Shown in pieces: positions 1-6,803 of a DNA stretch of 20,240 bases; position 1 is the first letter of the stretch; each line of letters starts with the position of its first letter. The notes under the pieces were generated by a model, which saw nothing but the letters and a program-made list of their open reading frames with translations, did no database searches and was not told where the DNA came from. The translations under genes and the position numbers were made by a program. The stretch comes from a virus. Location: positions 1 through 20,240 of the IMG/VR virus record IMGVR_UViG_3300020190_000443, one strand, 5' to 3'.

Positions 1-862
1 TTCTAGTGAGCAGGTCGCCCTTCGTCGTCAGCGCCGCGGCGCCGTTGCCGGGCTGCGGGCCGACCTCCACCCATTGCGAGTCGTAGTAGATGAACGTCTT
101 CGCCGTGTCCGACTCGAACCAGAGGTCGCCGGTGTTCGGGTCCGCGGGGGCGTTCTCCGAGACGTTGACCGTCGCGCCGCCCCCCGCGGCGGCGGCGTTG
201 ACCCACTCCGTGCCGTTGTACTGGAGGACCTGGCCGCTCACGGGGTTGGACACGTTGATGTCGGTCAGGTCGGACAACTCCTCCGCGCCGGTGTCCGCGT
301 TCAGTTCGACCCAGTTGTTGCTGTAGTAGATGAATAGGCTCAGGTTCGCCGAGTCGTACCAGAGGTCGCCGTTCTCGGGGTTCGCGGGAGCCGAGTCTCC
401 GACGGTTGTGCTGGAGCCAGTGCCGTTTATCCAACTCTCGCCGTTGTACTTGAGAATTTGACCTTGAATTAAATTTGCAAATTGAACATCAAACAAATCA
501 GAAAGTTCTTCAACTTGCAAGTCTGGGGTAAGTTCAACCCAGTTATTGCTGTAATAAATAAACAGAGTGAGGTTTGTCGAGTCGTACCAGAGGTCGCCCG
601 ATTCAGGATTGGCAGGCGCACTATCCCCTACTGTCGTGCTAGAACCTTTGCCGTTAATCCACTTATCGCCGTCGTACTTGAGGGTTTGACCAGCGATGAG
701 GTTGTTGAACTGTACGTCGAACAGGTCGGACAGTTCCTCGGCGCCGGTCTCGGCGTTTAGCTCGACCCAAGCCGAACCGTAGTAGATGAACATCTCGAGG
801 CTCGTGGAGTCAAACCAGAGGGCGCCGACTTCTGCGTCGGCCGGCGCCGTGTCGCTGACGGT
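1..862 (-). repeat. Tandem repeats of about 76 codons inside the fiber gene
   Basis: Four units can be aligned on their TV/NV + (S/G)(D/E)xAP motif, with starts near 862, 634, 406 and 166; the last is cut by the window edge. Spacing is 228, 228 and 240 nt, always a multiple of three. Each unit carries GxLW(F/Y)(D/E)S, FIYY, WVE(L/V) and, where complete, EELSDL and a Gly-Gln-x-Leu-x-Tyr segment. Units 2 and 3 are nearly identical in protein but differ greatly at synonymous positions. Such in-frame repeats are likely shaft or knob modules that can expand or contract by recombination. Confidence 0.85.
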
Positions 863-1219
863 GATTGTTGAGTTGCCGCTGATTTCGTTCCAAGCACCGT
901 TGGCGCGGTAATAAAAAGAGTTGTCGGCGGTGTCCACCGCGATGGCGCCATCGGGGAGCGGAGCGGTCGGCACGCCGGCGACGGCCATCGTGACGACGCC
1001 GGCGGTCGCCTTCAGGACGTCGTCCGTCGAGAGGACGTTTGCGCTGTCGCGGTAGAGGTTCGTGTCGTAGGCGCCCGAGCCGTCGCTCCACGAGAGGCGA
1101 CCGCCCGCCTCGAGCTTTACGCGGCCGTAGACCTCGCCGTTGAGGAAGACCGTGAGCGCGTCCGAGCCGGCGGACGCCAGATTCTTAATGGTTATCGGGG
1201 TGACGAATTTTTGTGCCAC
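1..1219 (-). CDS. Tail fiber protein with tandem repeats (C-terminus cut by window edge)
   Basis: Reading from a GTG at 1219, the frame is open without a stop to position 1, giving 406 codons, so the 3' end lies outside the window. The N-terminus MAQKFVTPITIKNL resembles that of the neighbouring fiber (MAQKFLTNLNLNQ). GAGG about 6 nt before the GTG is a good ribosome binding site. From about residue 115 the protein is made of repeats with the pattern TTVGDSAPANP..GDLWYDS, then LFIYYSNNWVEL, then EELSDLFDVQ and a KYNG..WING end. The last visible residues, LTTKGDLLTR, are a motif common in phage fibers. The role is inferred: a receptor-binding or spacer fiber attached to the baseplate. It is the last visible gene of the operon. 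Codon use varies sharply between repeats. The fiber call is fairly sure; the receptor is unknown. Confidence 0.8.
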   Translation of the reverse strand, partial: MAQKFVTPITIKNLASAGSDALTVFLNGEVYGRVKLEAGGRLSWSDGSGAYDTNLYRDSANVLSTDDVLKATAGVVTMAVAGVPTAPLPDGAIAVDTADNSFYYRANGAWNEISGNSTITVSDTAPADAEVGALWFDSTSLEMFIYYGSAWVELNAETGAEELSDLFDVQFNNLIAGQTLKYDGDKWINGKGSSTTVGDSAPANPESGDLWYDSTNLTLFIYYSNNWVELTPDLQVEELSDLFDVQFANLIQGQILKYNGESWINGTGSSTTVGDSAPANPENGDLWYDSANLSLFIYYSNNWVELNADTGAEELSDLTDINVSNPVSGQVLQYNGTEWVNAAAAGGGATVNVSENAPADPNTGDLWFESDTAKTFIYYDSQWVEVGPQPGNGAAALTTKGDLLTR

Positions 1220-1276
1220 TTGCGACCTCAATCGCTATTGCTTCTCGTTCGCTGGCCCCTCAAGGCCAACTATGTT

Positions 1277-2593
1277 TTAGACCGCGGTTACGACGATCCT
1301 AAACGCATTCGCCGCGTGACTGCCCAACAACACGACAGTGACCGTGTCCGGGTTGGTTCGATTGACGTCGCCGACGACGGTTTCTCCTGTCGCCACTTCG
1401 TACACCTGAACGATTACGTCGGTCGTGTTGAAATTGTGGGTGACGGTCGTCGTTGAGGTTCCCGAGGCATGCGCCGTGTTGCCCTGGGCGGCGACGCGAG
1501 CAAGGGTCGCCGTGGTCGTGGTGGCCGCGCCAGCGGTCGTCTTGATGCCAAGGTTCGTTCTTGCGGTGGCCGCATCAGAAGCGCCAGTACCACCATCCGC
1601 AACGGCGACGTCCGTGCCGTTCCAAACACCGGTCTGGATGGTGCCAACTGTCGTGATGCTTGCCTGACCGACATAGGTGGAAGCAATATCAACGGCGTCG
1701 CCGGTGATTGCCGTCCTGTCGGCAACGACATTGACGTTGATTGTGTTGCCGGATTGACTGAGTCCATCACCAGCAACGAACGAACCGGCACCCGAGAACT
1801 GCGTCCAGGCGATCGCCGTGACCCCGACGGTAATCGTGCCGTTCGTCGAAATGACAAAACCCTTATCGGAGTTGACGGTACCTTCTTCTACGAAGGTGAA
1901 TGTTCCAGCCGAAAGTTCTCCCGTATCTTCGGTTCCGTTTGAGTCGGATGCCCGGACTGGCGCACCCGCGCCAACAACATAAATACCGTTGTCTACATGT
2001 GCGACACCTGGGCCACCTTGGTCCTTGACCAAGATGCGGTTGCCGGCGGCAAGCGTGACTCCATCAAGTGTTTGGCCGGCCGCAAGGTCGGTAGCAAGGT
2101 TGACCGACGCGACAGTTGCGGCTCTTACTGACTGTTTGACATCCAGGCCTTGGCGAGCGGCGTCAACGTAACCCTTGGTGGCAATGTGGGCGGCATCCGT
2201 CGGGGTCGCAACCTTCGCGTTGCCCTGGGCATCGCGTCTTACGAGTTTGCTGGCGATCGCTTCAGATGTCGCATCGTTGAGCATCTGCCAAAACGACGCA
2301 GGCAGGAGTCCGGCACTATCCGTATCGGCAACGTTGAGCGTGAGGGTAATCGTGCCGTTCGACTCGGAAACCGTGAGGGCTTCGGCGATTCCTGCGCCGC
2401 CACCAGAAACAATGGTGTGCGGAATTGATTTCCATGCTGAACCCGTGTAGACGTGGATGGTGTCGGTCTGGGTGTTGAAATACATCCGACCTTCGAAGTT
2501 CCCGTCGGCCGGGTTGGTGGCAAGTTTTTCAAAGGTGGCGTTAATCAGTTGGTTCTGATTAAGGTTTAGATTCGTGAGGAACTTTTGTGCCAT
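1277..2593 (-). CDS. Tail fiber protein
   Basis: 438 aa, ATG start at 2593 with AAGGAAG just upstream. The N-terminal part holds a motif typical of phage fiber proteins (EGRMYFNTQTDTIHVYTGSAW, near residues 35-55, slightly shortened in this description to the pattern GRMYFNT...VYTGSAW). The middle has ATKGYVDAARQGLDVKQSVR, and around residue 330 the widespread collar-like stretch TVGTIQTGVWNGT...VADGGTGA..AATARTNLGI. The C-terminus (about 385-438) is a small beta domain with THNFNTTDVIVQVYE and ends RIVVTAV. These are known recurring fiber modules; adsorption to the host surface is the inferred role. It follows the 91-aa tip-like gene by 9 nt and precedes a second fiber that shares the MAQKF start. 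GC is visibly lower than in the tape measure region. The receptor cannot be read from the sequence. Confidence 0.85.
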   Translation of the reverse strand: MAQKFLTNLNLNQNQLINATFEKLATNPADGNFEGRMYFNTQTDTIHVYTGSAWKSIPHTIVSGGGAGIAEALTVSESNGTITLTLNVADTDSAGLLPASFWQMLNDATSEAIASKLVRRDAQGNAKVATPTDAAHIATKGYVDAARQGLDVKQSVRAATVASVNLATDLAAGQTLDGVTLAAGNRILVKDQGGPGVAHVDNGIYVVGAGAPVRASDSNGTEDTGELSAGTFTFVEEGTVNSDKGFVISTNGTITVGVTAIAWTQFSGAGSFVAGDGLSQSGNTINVNVVADRTAITGDAVDIASTYVGQASITTVGTIQTGVWNGTDVAVADGGTGASDAATARTNLGIKTTAGAATTTTATLARVAAQGNTAHASGTSTTTVTHNFNTTDVIVQVYEVATGETVVGDVNRTNPDTVTVVLLGSHAANAFRIVVTAV

Positions 2594-2602
2594 TTTACTT
2601 CC

Positions 2603-2878
2603 TTATGTTAGATAAGCCTTGCCTGAGAACGCCGCTGAAAAATTAACTGTGACCTGAGTCGTGCTATTATATACTACCTCACCGAACACGTGCGTATCGG
2701 CAGAATCGACGATGGTGACCGAGGGTTTCCCGCCGAGGGTGTGGGTTATCACCCAAGTCGTGGATGCCACCCCCTGTATATGCTCGTGGCGCCTAGTGTT
2801 GGCTGAGCCCGACGACGCCCTTACCAAGACCAGATTTGGAGCATCCTGATTTACGGTTACTTGATTGGGCACGACCAT
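2603..2878 (-). CDS. Short fiber-tip-like protein
   Basis: 91 aa, ATG at 2878. The C-terminal half has the pattern TWVITHTLGGKPSVTIVDS, then EVVYNSTTQVTVNFS and SGKAYLT. This is a known C-terminal domain of many phage fiber proteins, here encoded as a small stand-alone gene. The C-terminus of the 438-aa fiber has a similar His-Thr/Asn plus beta-strand pattern, so the two may share a fold. It probably forms or caps a fiber tip, or is a small baseplate decoration; this is inference. No convincing ribosome binding site sits at the usual distance (AGGG is only 1 nt from the ATG), but TATAAT lies exactly 6 nt upstream, which suggests a leaderless message. A fragment of a split fiber is the alternative. 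Confidence 0.7.
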   Translation of the reverse strand: MVVPNQVTVNQDAPNLVLVRASSGSANTRRHEHIQGVASTTWVITHTLGGKPSVTIVDSADTHVFGEVVYNSTTQVTVNFSAAFSGKAYLT

Positions 2879-2884
2879 GCCCTA

Positions 2885-2890
2885 ATTATA
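2885..2890 (-). promoter_or_regulatory. Candidate -10 box for a leaderless fiber transcript
   Basis: The minus strand reads TATAAT followed by six bases (tagggc) and the ATG at 2878. A TANNNT hexamer 6-7 nt before the first base of a start codon is the known arrangement of leaderless promoters in Actinobacteria and Deinococcus. The 59-nt gap around it is AT-rich compared with flanking genes. No good -35 hexamer is seen at 15-18 nt spacing, which lowers confidence. It would give the fiber genes their own promoter. Confidence 0.4.
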
Positions 2891-2894
2891 CATT

Positions 2895-2915
2895 TTCCTT
2901 ATCACAATGAAGGAA
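2895..2915. promoter_or_regulatory. Inverted repeat upstream of the fiber-gene -10 box
   Basis: TTCCTT and AAGGAA form a perfect 6-bp inverted repeat around a 9-nt centre, in the gap between the conserved beta-rich protein and the fiber-tip gene. It starts 5 bp upstream of the candidate -10 box, where an operator would lie. It could also be a weak RNA hairpin at the end of the upstream gene; there is no following T-run on the minus strand, so a standard terminator is unlikely. It may be chance. Confidence 0.25.
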
Positions 2916-2937
2916 GAAGGCTAAGTTAACCCTGCCC

Positions 2938-3333
2938 TTATCTGGTGACCTCGGGTATTAGGTTGACGTCCCCGCGCACCACCTTGGAAACCACGTTGCC
3001 CGAACTCACTATCTCCAGGTCGTAGACGCCGCTCATCGTGAGCCCCGCCGTGTCGGCGGCGGAGATGCTTAGGAATATCTCGTTGTTCCTCGCGGGCGTG
3101 TCGCCCACGAAGGGGTTTATGGATATCCGGCCGTTCTCGGTCGTGAGGCTTATCATCGGCGTCACGCTGTCCACCGTGCGCCTTATGTGCATCCGTGCCG
3201 TGTGGCCGGCCAGGTTGTAGTTGACGAAGGTGTTCCCCGTCGGGTCGGCAACGAGGTCCGGTTGCTCGAGCGTGAGTTGGCGGAAAAAGGTCGAGCCCTG
3301 CTCCATCGTTATGTCGTAGATGCCTGCAATCAC
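2938..3333 (-). CDS. Conserved beta-rich phage protein, probable tail/fiber-associated
   Basis: 131 aa, GTG start at 3333 chosen because AGGAGA lies about 10 nt upstream and the resulting N-terminus MIAGIYDITMEQGSTFFRQL matches a widespread phage family. That family has the pattern 'AGxYDxxxEQGxTF', a middle 'NLxGxTARMxIR', a 'LTTENGxI' stretch, 'ISAADTAxL' and an ending 'PEVTR'; all are visible here in order (near residues 3, 40, 62, 91 and 127). The family has no assigned function that I know of. Members usually sit near fiber or lysis genes, as here between a holin and fiber genes, so a structural role in the distal tail is the likely inference. No signal peptide or membrane segment is seen. 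Confidence 0.7.
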   Translation of the reverse strand: MIAGIYDITMEQGSTFFRQLTLEQPDLVADPTGNTFVNYNLAGHTARMHIRRTVDSVTPMISLTTENGRISINPFVGDTPARNNEIFLSISAADTAGLTMSGVYDLEIVSSGNVVSKVVRGDVNLIPEVTR

Positions 3334-3381
3334 GGATGCGTTCTCCTAATCGTTTGCCTAAAAGATTGTAGATTAGGGACA

Positions 3382-3397
3382 CCGCCCTGACGGGCAG
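3382..3397 (-). other. Stem-loop just downstream of the holin gene
   Basis: On the minus strand CTGCCC pairs with GGGCGG (one G-U pair) around the loop GTCA, starting 8 nt after the holin stop codon. No T-run follows, so it is not a standard intrinsic terminator. It may stabilise the 3' end of upstream mRNA or reduce read-through into the fiber genes. The stem is short and could be chance. Confidence 0.3.
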
Positions 3398-3404
3398 CCC
3401 TCGG

Positions 3405-3620
3405 TCAGAGGATGGAGGCGGAGTCCTTGTTCGGGCCGACCTTCTTGAGGCCGAGGGCAGCAGCGATCGTCAGGGCGAGGGCGGTGACCCCGACCTTGAT
3501 GTTGTCGGTGCTCGCGATGGAGTCGAAATCCATCCCGTTGGCCATAGCCGATCCGAGCCAGCCGGACAGGAATGCCATAACCGACCTTTCGGCTGTGTCT
3601 TTTAGGAACTTGCTGTTCAT
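3405..3620 (-). CDS. Holin, r1t-like, two membrane segments
   Basis: 71 aa from the ATG at 3620. The frame also has a GTG at 3668 (87 aa), but that GTG has no ribosome binding site, whereas GAAAGGG lies about 9 nt before the ATG, and the shorter form fits the family length. The N-terminus MNSKFLKDTAERSVMAFLSG matches the r1t-type holin pattern (short polar start, then 'D.AER.' and a first helix). A second hydrophobic helix spans about residues 40-57 (VGVTALALTIAAALGL), followed by a polar tail VGPNKDSASIL, also typical. Holins make lesions in the inner membrane that time lysis. It lies between the last baseplate gene and the fiber genes; no endolysin is in the window. Confidence 0.75.
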   Translation of the reverse strand: MNSKFLKDTAERSVMAFLSGWLGSAMANGMDFDSIASTDNIKVGVTALALTIAAALGLKKVGPNKDSASIL

Positions 3621-3690
3621 GGCTTTCGCCCTTTCTGCGGACGACCTCTTGGGGTTGACCGCCGTCACTAAATTTTACCATTGCCGGCAT

Positions 3691-4914
3691 TTAGCCGAGG
3701 GCACTGATGTCAAACAGCCCGAAGTCTGGGTCGTTGAGGACGAAGTTGATCTCGTTGACGGTCTGGTGGAGCATGATGTAGCCGGCGGGCTTGGCCAGGG
3801 TCGCCATTTTGAGGACCACCGGGCTCGTGCTTCCCTGCGCCGGGGTGCCCGGCGTCTCGTTGACGATAGTCCTTACCATGATGTTGAACTCCTCGTCGTT
3901 CCACAGCGGAGTGACGAGCACCGACTTGCTCCCCCCGAGCACCGTCTGGACGGATTTTCTGATCGAATCCCTGCTCCCCGCCGCATGGCCGAACGCCGCC
4001 GTCTGGACTTGCCACCTGCGGAAGTCGAACGACGCGTCGAAGACGGAGGTCCCGCTGGTCACCTGCACGTCGGGAAGCGACCTGAAACCGCGGATCATCG
4101 ACCCCCACTCGAGGTACTCGGGGGTCATCAATTCCGGGTCCGTGATCTCGCTCCTGCTCAGGATGTTGTAGGGGTCGCCGTAAATCTCGACGGAATGGTG
4201 GTTCAACTCGGCCCTCTCGTAGTTCAGCATCCTGATGTACTTGTCCATCGCCTGCGACAGGTCGGCCGTCATCGAGTGGTAGATCTTCGCCAGCGGCCTG
4301 CTCGGGTTGGTCGCCTCGGCGTCCACATCGCGGAAGATGTCGGGGAACATCGGCTTGCTCAACTCGGAGAACTGGTTGAATTTCTCGGGCTCGTCCAGCG
4401 TCAGGGTCGGGAAGGTGAAAAGCACTGGCGAGGTCGGCGAGTTTGTCGCGATGACAATGGTTACCGACACCGAGGCGAACGGGGTGTTCTCGTCCCCGAA
4501 GACGAAGGTGTTCGAGAACGCGGGCGACCAACGCCCGTTGGGTATTTCCATCGTGTTCGGGGTGACCGATGGGTACGGCTCCGAGGTCGGGTGCAGGTAG
4601 GTGGACACGGTCGCTCCCGCGTCGCAGAACAGCAGCGAGTGGAACACGAGGGTCTCCGCGATGAAAGGGTTCCTCACTATGGGCTCCGTCCCCCTGATGA
4701 CGATGCTCTGGGTCGTGGGGTTGGAGAGCCTCAGGGTGAAGGCCTGCAGGGAGTTTGCCCCCACTTCCTCGATTGCCTGGGTGGTCGGCTCGTCAAATTC
4801 CCAGCCATTCTCGCCGAGGACGGCGGACGACGACTCGGCGATGTCGGAGTACGTCATGCGATCCAGCGACAGCGGGCTGGACAGCAGGTTCCTCTGAGCG
4901 ATTTTTACCCTCAT
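3691..4914 (-). CDS. Baseplate protein, gpI/XkdU-like
   Basis: 407 aa from the ATG at 4914, which overlaps the previous stop (ATGA). An upstream in-frame start at 4965 was rejected because it lies deep inside the gpJ-like gene. The N-terminal half (about 1-190) is beta-rich and without a recognised family. The C-terminal half carries 'PEYLEWGSMIRGFRSLPDV' and 'FRRWQVQTAAFGHAAGS', then 'IRKSVQTVLGGSKSV', resembling the tail protein I pattern in which an Arg-rich helix and a Gly-Ser/Thr turn precede a short beta domain. It directly follows the gpJ-like gene, the position of P2 gpI and PBSX XkdU. In P2, gpI is a baseplate component next to gpJ. The family assignment is moderate, the baseplate role more secure. 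It is longer than typical gpI proteins because of the N-terminal part. Confidence 0.6.
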   Translation of the reverse strand: MRVKIAQRNLLSSPLSLDRMTYSDIAESSSAVLGENGWEFDEPTTQAIEEVGANSLQAFTLRLSNPTTQSIVIRGTEPIVRNPFIAETLVFHSLLFCDAGATVSTYLHPTSEPYPSVTPNTMEIPNGRWSPAFSNTFVFGDENTPFASVSVTIVIATNSPTSPVLFTFPTLTLDEPEKFNQFSELSKPMFPDIFRDVDAEATNPSRPLAKIYHSMTADLSQAMDKYIRMLNYERAELNHHSVEIYGDPYNILSRSEITDPELMTPEYLEWGSMIRGFRSLPDVQVTSGTSVFDASFDFRRWQVQTAAFGHAAGSRDSIRKSVQTVLGGSKSVLVTPLWNDEEFNIMVRTIVNETPGTPAQGSTSPVVLKMATLAKPAGYIMLHQTVNEINFVLNDPDFGLFDISALG

Positions 4915-6122
4915 AGGTAGGTGACTTCGATGACTGAATTTTCCAGGTCCAGCAGCGGGAGGCATCCCTTCTCGTTGAATGTGCGGTTGCCGGCGCCGTC
5001 GCTAGTCGTGCCCTCGCAGGTGAAGGTTAGGTTGTCCTGCACGAATGCCACGTAGTCGACCGAACTTATGGCCGAGAAAATCATGCTCTTGCGGATTGCC
5101 TCGTCATTCAGCGAGAAGCGGTTCGGGGCGAATGTCTCGGCAAGGCTCGCCTTGATGGCCGCAAGCGTGGATGAGAAGTCCGCGTTGCGCTCGATTTTGA
5201 CGTTTGCGCTCACGGTCATCGGCAGAAGTTTCATGTCGAGGACCACCATCTGCAGGCCGGCCATCGACTTGGAGACCAGATCGGCGTAGATGAGGTTGCG
5301 CTCGAATAAGCTCAGCGTGCGGTCCTCCCCGTAGACGAACAGGGACACGTAGCCCGGCTCGGCTGGTGCGTTGGTGTTTCTGTTGTCCTCAGCATCCGTG
5401 GTGTCGTAGGCCTTCGCTCGCGACACGAACGGAAACTGGCTGAGGACGTATGACTCGATCTGCTGTGCGGTCGCGAGGATTGCGGACATGGATTGGAGCT
5501 GCGTGGCGAAGCGCGTCAGGAACTGCGCGTCGTTTTCGCCGAGGGATCCCTGCCTGAAGTCGCCCTCCGCCACCGCCGAGTCGATGACCGTCTGCGAGTT
5601 CAGGATGGTGAGAACCGTGTTCTCGGCGATCGGCCTTCGCTGCCCGAACTCGACGGCCGCGAGTTGGATGAACGCGGTCGGGAGGGGCGTTGGTGGGTTG
5701 GCGCCGAGGACCGGCGTGACCGGCTCTATGATCACGGAGTTCTGGGTCTCGTAGATCTCTGAGACCCTCTGCCCTGCGACCGAGTAGGAGTGCTCGAGGA
5801 TCATGCCCGCCTCTAGGGCCCCTCCCGCGTAATCGAGCGCCTGCACGGTGACGCCGACGGTCGCGTAGGTCGGCTCGGAGCGCCTGACGCCCATCAGGTT
5901 GGCGATGCCCTCGATGAGGCGGTTGGGTAGGGCATTGATTCTGTTGATGGCGAGCGTCGAGAGGAAGGCGAAGGACTGGATCATCGCGTCCTCGATGGTT
6001 CCGGGTCGGACCGACAGCTGCGGGACGTTCTGCCTCATCAGATCTATGGCGGTCAGGTAGACCTCGCCGGGATCCTTGTCGTACACGCGTAGGTTTACGT
6101 AGGGGGTGAAATCGATAGACAT
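4911..6122 (-). CDS. Baseplate wedge protein, gpJ-like (Baseplate_J family)
   Basis: 403 aa, ATG at 6122 with AGGAAGG upstream and a 1-nt gap from the gp25-like gene. The start MSIDFTPYVNLRVYDKDPGE, then 'RPGTIEDAMIQSFAFLSTLA' and 'LPNRLIEGIANLMGVRR' (about residues 40-75), is the usual N-terminus of gpJ-like proteins. The middle has the 'AVEFG' and 'EGDFRQGSLGENDAQFLTR' section, and the C-terminal third has 'PMTVSANVKIERNADFSST' (near 300). In P2, Mu and PBSX this protein forms the baseplate wedge that surrounds the hub and opens to trigger sheath contraction. Order gp25-like, gpJ-like, gpI-like is standard. Length is somewhat above P2 gpJ (about 300 aa). Confidence 0.88.
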   Translation of the reverse strand: MSIDFTPYVNLRVYDKDPGEVYLTAIDLMRQNVPQLSVRPGTIEDAMIQSFAFLSTLAINRINALPNRLIEGIANLMGVRRSEPTYATVGVTVQALDYAGGALEAGMILEHSYSVAGQRVSEIYETQNSVIIEPVTPVLGANPPTPLPTAFIQLAAVEFGQRRPIAENTVLTILNSQTVIDSAVAEGDFRQGSLGENDAQFLTRFATQLQSMSAILATAQQIESYVLSQFPFVSRAKAYDTTDAEDNRNTNAPAEPGYVSLFVYGEDRTLSLFERNLIYADLVSKSMAGLQMVVLDMKLLPMTVSANVKIERNADFSSTLAAIKASLAETFAPNRFSLNDEAIRKSMIFSAISSVDYVAFVQDNLTFTCEGTTSDGAGNRTFNEKGCLPLLDLENSVIEVTYL

Positions 6123-6123
6123 G

Positions 6124-6423
6124 TCAGACCTTCCTGAACTTCACCCGAAGGACCGTCGCGCCGGTGGACTCGTTGAGCTCCCCCTCGGCCTCCAGCACCT
6201 GTATCTCGGGCACGAATCGCGCCGCGTGCAGCATGAACACGCCCCTGTTGATCGCCGAGAACGACGGATCCATGACCCCGAATGTGGGGGCGAACGGGAG
6301 CGTGTTCGGCTCGGTGAGCGCCGCGAGGCTGAGCAGCTGTGCGTAGAAGGCGTCGGTGCCGTCCTCGAGCGTGACGAGGGACCCGTTCTGGTCAAACTCT
6401 AGTGGGAATCTCAATGTGGTCAT
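6124..6423 (-). CDS. Baseplate wedge protein, gp25-like
   Basis: 99 aa, ATG at 6423 sharing its last base pair with the spike stop codon (TAATG), a sign of coupled translation. The sequence has the gp25/W family order: a charged N-terminal strand, 'TDAFYAQLLSLAALTEPNTL' (about 23-42), a 'P.FG' turn (PFAPTFGVMDPSF), and a helix then a strand in the C-terminal half ending 'ATVLRVKFRKV'. In T4, gp25 nucleates the sheath at the baseplate, and XkdS of PBSX sits at the same place in its operon. This copy is shorter than T4 gp25 (132 aa). The family call rests on pattern and gene order. Confidence 0.75.
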   Translation of the reverse strand: MTTLRFPLEFDQNGSLVTLEDGTDAFYAQLLSLAALTEPNTLPFAPTFGVMDPSFSAINRGVFMLHAARFVPEIQVLEAEGELNESTGATVLRVKFRKV

Positions 6424-6803
6424 TAACCCTCGTTCTCCAGCGCGGTTACTCTTGCGTCCAGTGCGGCTACCACCGTGCTCAGGGCATCCAACTCTTGCTT
6501 GGTGGCGAACACATCGGGCACCACGTTCATTCTACCAATAACCACCAACTCCTGAGAGTCGTTCGCGAGAAACCCGCAGATAATGGAGTCGCCGACATTC
6601 AACCGCTGCGCCAGCGTCGTTCCGAGGGAGACCACGCGCGTCGCATCGATCCCGAGTCCGGGGATCCTGATGTTGACCGTGTTGCCCGACCCGACGGACT
6701 TTACGGTGCCGAGGAATAGACCCCCCCCGCTGAAGGGGTGGGCGGCGCCGTTGTCCCTGTTGACGAGATCCGGCATCCCGAATCGGAATTCGTTGAGGCT
6801 CAT
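6423..6803 (-). CDS. Baseplate spike, short gp5-like OB-fold protein
   Basis: 126 aa from the ATG at 6803, which overlaps the hub stop codon (ATGA). A much longer frame upstream, reaching 7589, is an Arg-rich shadow of the hub gene and was rejected. Residues about 25-92 have the OB-fold pattern of gpV/gp5 N-terminal domains: 'FLGTVKSVGSGNTVNIRIPG', 'RVVSLGTTLAQRLNVGDSII' and 'GFLANDSQELVVIGRM'. Residues 100-126 form a short heptad coiled coil (ATKQELDALSTVVAALDARV). It lacks the long beta-helix needle of T4 gp5 or P2 gpV and any lysozyme domain, so the membrane-piercing tip must be supplied by another protein or be very small. Position after the hub equals XkdR/gpV. Confidence 0.72.
   Translation of the reverse strand: MSLNEFRFGMPDLVNRDNGAAHPFSGGGLFLGTVKSVGSGNTVNIRIPGLGIDATRVVSLGTTLAQRLNVGDSIICGFLANDSQELVVIGRMNVVPDVFATKQELDALSTVVAALDARVTALENEG

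Noticed and set aside
3-434. Minus-strand frame of 143 codons at the left edge
   Set aside because: Arg/Gly-rich shadow of the fiber gene, whose own frame is open through this region and carries the repeat motifs.
3672-3713. TTGACA (3713-3708) and TAAAAT (3677-3672) on the minus strand before the holin
   Set aside because: The spacing is 31 nt, too long for a promoter, and TTGACA lies in the coding end of the gpI-like gene.
3412-4920. Plus-strand frame of 502 codons
   Set aside because: It is antisense to the gpI-like gene, rich in Arg/Gly/Val/His with no domain pattern, as expected of a shadow in GC-rich DNA.
4915-4965. Upstream start for the gpI-like gene at 4965
   Set aside because: It would overlap the gpJ-like gene by 55 nt with a non-family N-terminus; the ATG at 4914 forms the usual ATGA overlap.
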